Part shown: positions 63,937 to 64,000 of the stretch, in pieces
How positions within the stretch are numbered: position 1 is the stretch's first letter
Layout: every line of letters starts with the position of its first letter
Notes under the pieces: model-generated
The model's database searches: none
Told to the model about the DNA's origin: nothing
Seen by the model: only the letters and a program-made list of their open reading frames with translations
Assembly: GCF_964036635.1 (NCBI RefSeq)
Contig: NZ_OZ038524.1
Span: 1,796,001 to 1,860,000, forward strand
Direction of reading: 5' to 3'
Length of the DNA stretch: 64,000 bases
From: Tenacibaculum dicentrarchi
Lineage (GTDB): Bacteria; Bacteroidota; Bacteroidia; Flavobacteriales; Flavobacteriaceae
Translations under genes and position numbers: made by a program

Positions 63937-64000
63937 TTGTAATAAATATTATCAAGATTTTTTAGTGTAAACCTTGCGAGCATACCTAAAATTATGTAAC

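Overview
The window is AT-rich DNA from a member of the Flavobacteriaceae (Bacteroidota). A marine Tenacibaculum/Polaribacter-like genus is a guess from the gene set, not a placement. The evidence is the flavobacterial gene families (GLPGLI protein, TonB receptors with a carboxypeptidase-regulatory domain, two type IX secretion (T9SS) cargo proteases, a long-form GAPDH, a SecA with an extra internal segment) and the repeated -7 promoter element TAnnTTTG. I found no rRNA, tRNA, CRISPR array or intact prophage. Most of the window is core chromosome with small accessory patches.

Layout. 1-3402: 3' part of a TonB-dependent receptor, an inverted-repeat element and a decayed IS3-family element. 3446-5423: phosphate butyryltransferase and butyrate kinase. 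5656-8082: small membrane proteins (MscS-like channel, two unknowns) and a YhhN lysoplasmalogenase. 8254-13270: ligA, GAPDH and an HtrA protease. 13408-15782: dapF, a GNAT acetyltransferase and mltG. 15787-17838: a GLPGLI/TonB-receptor deletion chimera, a small secreted protein and an XRE regulator behind a 36-bp perfect palindrome. 18146-23285: a secreted M9 collagenase-like protease and a lysozyme-like exported protein with a non-AUG start. 23364-30495: RsmI-like methylase, dnaA, thioesterase, cobalamin adenosyltransferase, a DUF2795-like protein and secA. 30702-33270: LpxH-like phosphatase, glycosyltransferase and ung. 33301-37472: lactate operon (porin, LctP permease, FMN lactate dehydrogenase), then mutS2. 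39776-48687: small acidic protein, MATE pump, then tpx, dagK, ftsK, lolA-like, lptF/G-like and ribB(A). 48913-57574: nitronate monooxygenase-like, mnmA, MORN-repeat protein, unknown, thioredoxin-fold protein, YkgJ-like, argS and lpd. 57984-63878: a 1896-residue M43 protease with tandem 269-residue repeats and a 60-residue exported peptide.

How the genes fit together. The two large proteases (M9 and M43) have different catalytic domains but share a homologous C-terminal module of about 487 residues ending in a T9SS sorting domain, so they probably use the same export and surface-anchoring route. The lactate genes form a self-contained outer-membrane-to-oxidation pathway. ftsK, lolA, lptF/G and ribB are packed head to tail, as are dapF, GNAT and mltG.

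The less ordinary signals are two structured intergenic RNAs with covarying helices (about 48.8 and 56.0 kb), three genes whose -7 promoter element lies 4-6 nt from the start codon (leaderless candidates), the 36-bp palindrome in front of the XRE gene, and the 807-nt-period repeats in the M43 protease. I did not find a clearly new multi-gene defence or metabolic system.
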